Source: Ustulina deusta (taxonomy: Eukaryota; Ascomycota; Sordariomycetes; Xylariales; Xylariaceae). From it: 64,000 nucleotides of DNA. Within the stretch, counting starts at the first letter, position 1. Each line of letters begins with the position of its first letter. The DNA lies in assembly GCA_023159155.1 (NCBI GenBank), contig JAJNNX010000015.1, positions 868,001 to 932,000 on the forward strand, written 5' to 3'. The translations under genes and the position numbers were made by a program. Of the stretch, positions 60,880 through 64,000 are shown in pieces. A model generated the notes under the pieces. That model was not told the DNA's origin and did not search any database. It was given only the letters and a program-made list of their open reading frames with translations.

Positions 60880-63367
60880 GTCCCTTGCACTCTTCCACAT
60901 GAGGCCGCCAGCAATGAGTAGCGTCAAGAGATAGAAATGGTCAACCGGGTGAGTCAGAAACCGAGCGACGCTGATTGTCAATCAAGGCTGTTGAACAATG
61001 GTGCAGTAGCATCTTACATAGGCTTGCCCGTGGACTGCGGGGTGAGAAAGGGTTTTGTAGCGATGACAACAGGAGGAGGGTGAGAAACATGGGCTGGCTG
61101 AGCTCGGTTGAGGGAGCCCCTGCGGAACCTGGCGGGGGAGGAAGAGCCTCTTCCATCCCACTTCGCGCGGCACAGCGTTGCATGACAAGGGCTGGCAAGC
61201 GCTCTCGAACTGACCCGGGCCAGAATCAGGTCGCCCACGGGCCGCATATCGCACTGGCCGGCCATGTCACACCCAGGCTGTTCAGCCACACAGCAGTCCC
61301 TCGAAACAAGTATATGTAGGCGGTCCGATGGTGCGATACGTCACGGACAGTGAGCAGCCTTGTAGGGCAGAAAGCAGAAAATGTTGCAACAAACCTTTGT
61401 TTTCTTGGTGTGTATTCTCAACAGTTCGAGTTGTGGTATTTTTGACGAGAACCGGGTGCTTTTGTATTTAAAGAATTGCAGAAAGGCAGACGGGCCATGC
61501 TAGCTTAAGAAGTGGAACGCCTAGAGCTACCTACCATCTACCTAGGTAAACTTCCAATCTGTTGCGCGCCTAGTTGTCGTCAACAAACATATCAAGCGAC
61601 AGACGTAAAAAATAAAACAAAACAAAACAAGGCATTGTTGCTTCTCAAGTGTATTTTACTCAACCCGTAACCATACTTATTATTTTTTGGTTCTACCCCG
61701 GGTAACAGGGTCCAAACAGCCTCGCCAACTAACACAAGAGGTGGCTATGTTGCTAGTGTAGTGTGCATTGGGCGGCTGTGCACCACCTTAATGACCTTAC
61801 ACTAGGTAAGCACCTATTCCGTCCTGCCCTCCATCCCATCCATCTAGATAGTTTCTACACTTTCATGTTGTTTTTCTTTTCGAATGCAAACCAGGCCGCC
61901 AGTTAGTTGCGTTAGGCAGCCGACCTTCCATGCCTCCGTCAATTTCCCCCGATTTGTAAGGCGACCAGAAGAGTCACACAGCGATGCCTATACAGTACTT
62001 GCTTCATCCCAGCGTGTATACGGTTCAAGTGCCGAGCCGGCCATCACCGTCTTTCTTACTAACACACTCAATTCTATAAGTCGGGTTACAAACATGTTTA
62101 CATCATCCCATTCCACCCTGCGTAGCAATATACGCTCAATCTGTATGACTAGTTGGGGTTTACCCTCCCAATCAGGTATTGTTCAGGATCCCTCCAACAC
62201 TAGTCGGGAGCTCCAGAAGAACAACGCATTTCCATTTCCTGACGCAACGCAACCTTCATCAGTGCCTTTGCTGCTGCTTCTTTCCTCCCTCCCCGCTCCC
62301 CCCCATCCAGTTCTCAATGGCTCTTGGTATCTTAGTGAGCAGGTAAGATGTACCAACTTTCGGTGACGCCTAGTTCTTGATCATCTCCCCTGTTAGATAG
62401 GTAGTATGTACCATAGTTATGAATTACTTAATACCTGCGAGATGAAGATGTGTTGGCATTTTTCTACTTCTCGATTGGACACTCCTATAAATTATCAATT
62501 CAACATACTGCCGCGCCTCTTCCCGGGAGCATCGGCATACCCATTGGGCACCGGCACGATGCTGGAGATACTGGCGATGTTGCACCGTCTTATGTCGATC
62601 CCATCATTTTGTGTTTGGTTCTAGATTTTCTCATTACCCCCAATTTTTTCCATGCCAGAACCGAAAATGAATGCGCGCTACGTTTAACGACGACATCGTG
62701 TATGTTGAACTTGACAGGTTTTTACGATTTCTTCTCCATCAGCCACCCCCATTTCATTACCCTCAAGGTGGCTCAACCCCCAAAGACGAACGTTTTGAAT
62801 TTCCATTTCATATCCAGATCTAGTCCTTCGGCCTAATTAGTTATCCTATACTCTATATGGCATTGTGGTTGATACACCGCAGTGGCGCGCATGGACTGCC
62901 ATTTGTTTTCCGATTGAACACCCTACTCACACCCTACAGAGTTTTCGAGCGCCTTTCATATCATGGGTGCAAGCAACGTAGAACATATGACTCTTTTTCT
63001 ACTTCCACCCTAAAAGGATGCTTGACGTGGCAGTTCGCGTCCGTTCCCTGATGGTGTTCTGGATCGCAAGATATTTCTATATAATCAGGCATCAACTTCC
63101 TCTAGCATCTAGTTGCTTTCACTATTACCTTCATCACCTCCCACCGTGCTTCAACACAGGCCTGCTTTCATCTAGTCGACAGCTTTGAACATCTTCCATC
63201 TCCCATAAAAAGACAATTCCCAGTCTCCCTTCTGCATTCAATTACAATTGCCAACTCGTCAGAACAAATTCCAATTTGCATCGCATTGCTATTGCTATAT
63301 CTCCCCTGTACCCGAGAGAAGTCCAGTCATCTCTACCGACTCGCCATCAAGTCAATCATCCGCTATC
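60880..63367. other. Long promoter/leader region
   Basis: No supported ORF despite several frames of 100-160 codons, which lack domains. Features: a short AAAAC-type microsatellite near 61609-61632, a TACCTAGGTA motif near 61545, C/T-rich tracts near 62275-62310 and 63120-63360. It probably holds divergent promoters of the ankyrin gene (-) and the 77-aa gene (+), with a long pyrimidine-rich 5' UTR for the latter. Confidence 0.45.
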
Positions 63368-63649
63368 ATGCCGCGCAACAGCCATACCTCGGGGTTAGTC
63401 ACATGCAACCTGGATTAGTGTTATCATGCTAACGGGCCCAGTTCCTCCACTAGGCCCGGCACGTCCTCGCACTCTTCTTCCTCAGAATACGATCGCTTGA
63501 GGGAGTACAGGACATCGCACTCCACTGGTCGATCAGATCCCACCGAACGGTTCTTCGTTACGGGGAAATCGACCCGCTCGGAGGATTCAATGGCCCGGAA
63601 GATGAAACAATGGGACGACAAATGGACCGAAGCCTCACGCCGACGTTGA
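63368..63649 (+). CDS. Small basic Ser/Arg-rich protein, two exons
   Basis: Exon 1 63368-63393 (26 nt), intron 63394-63441 (48 nt, GTTAGT donor, TGCTAACGG branch, CCCAG acceptor), exon 2 63442-63649; 77 aa. The tiny first exon is followed by a well-formed short intron, and the reading frame continues without a stop, which argues for a real gene. Composition: a Ser-rich stretch (SSHSSSSEYDRLREY), then DPTERFFVTGKSTRSED, and a charged Trp-containing end (MKQWDDKWTEASRRR). No signal peptide or membrane helix. Not recognised as a named family; it may be an intrinsically disordered small protein conserved in related fungi. Confidence 0.62.
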
Positions 63650-64000
63650 CAAACTGGAGGGGTTTGTTCATTGGCCTAGCCAATGCCAATGGATTTGTTT
63701 GGTCATGTACAATTAAGCTGTATTATATTAGAATGTGATTGGCCCGGGGAACATGGTCAGGGGGATGGATGCAGGATAGATCCAACGGCACTTTTGTTTC
63801 TTCTTTCGGCGATCGGGTTGTCGGCATACGCCCACCGGAATCTGGGGCGATCCTGTACTTTTCTTGGACACTTCACGGAATAGATATCTCTATGGTGACT
63901 CACGGTTTCTCTCATGGGACTCAGATAGCATGCAAGGTGACCCGCTTCTCCGACCGAACTGTTTCCTCCTCTCGTAAACTACCTATCCAGACTAGATTGT
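63650..64000. other. Window tail
   Basis: 3' flank of the small gene; no further feature seen before the window ends. Confidence 0.5.

Noticed and set aside
60975..61319. Plus-strand frame of 114 codons overlapping minus-strand frames
   Set aside because: All frames in this GC-rich patch are open by chance; none shows a domain.
62450..62836. 128-codon open frame in the leader of the last gene
   Set aside because: Composition follows the C/T-rich DNA and no family is recognised.

Overview
The window looks like nuclear DNA of a filamentous ascomycete (Pezizomycotina, probably a Sordariomycete; genus not determined). The evidence is: short introns of about 43-160 nt with CTAAC/CTAAT/CTGAC-type branch sites; family content typical of these fungi (HET-domain proteins, a DUF6606/DUF3638/DUF3645 giant protein, DUF3632, a Clr5-like/ankyrin protein, a TAP-like secreted peptidase); and a 22-kb block of retrotransposons destroyed by C-to-T and G-to-A changes, the signature of repeat-induced point mutation (RIP).

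Left arm (1-12.4 kb). Ordinary GC content. PAP2 lipid phosphatase (+), atypical SDR (-), a 3-kb gene-free stretch with a diverged direct repeat, histidine-phosphatase/phosphoglycerate-mutase-like enzyme (+), secreted alpha/beta-hydrolase peptidase (-), a cysteine-rich single-pass membrane protein (-), and a broken GH18 chitinase (+) at the edge of the AT-rich block.

AT-rich block (12.4-35.0 kb). Four copies of one LTR retrotransposon family. RIP-damaged translations still show RT (YxDD seen as YINN), RNase H, the integrase C-terminus and a chromodomain, in the order RT-RH-INT-chromodomain, so the family is a Ty3/gypsy chromovirus. Copy A (-) is a 3' fragment. Copy B (+) is split by copy C, which is flanked by the 5-bp target duplication GTAAT. 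Copy D (+) is flanked by TATAG and sits inside an older T/G-rich element.

Decayed accessory belt (35-46 kb). A 115-aa Cys-rich protein with a C-terminal hydrophobic tail, a frame-disrupted HET gene (-), a 23-G homopolymer, an intact APH-like kinase (-), a second HET gene with RIP-like stop codons (+), an orphan C-terminus of an SDR (-), and a 515-bp MITE with 53-bp terminal inverted repeats and a 9-bp target duplication (Mutator-like).

Right arm (46-64 kb). A roughly 3,100-residue DUF6606-DUF3638-DUF3645 gene in four exons, whose P-loop is interrupted by a GC-AG intron and which carries two apparent one-base frameshifts; a DUF3632 gene; a 734-aa Clr5-like/ankyrin protein; and a 77-aa basic Ser/Arg-rich small protein.

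I see no operon-like functional module and no biosynthetic cluster. The genes look like independent units around a RIP-silenced transposon island. No rRNA, convincing tRNA or CRISPR was seen. Gene models were built by eye from splice signals and family knowledge; no database search was run.
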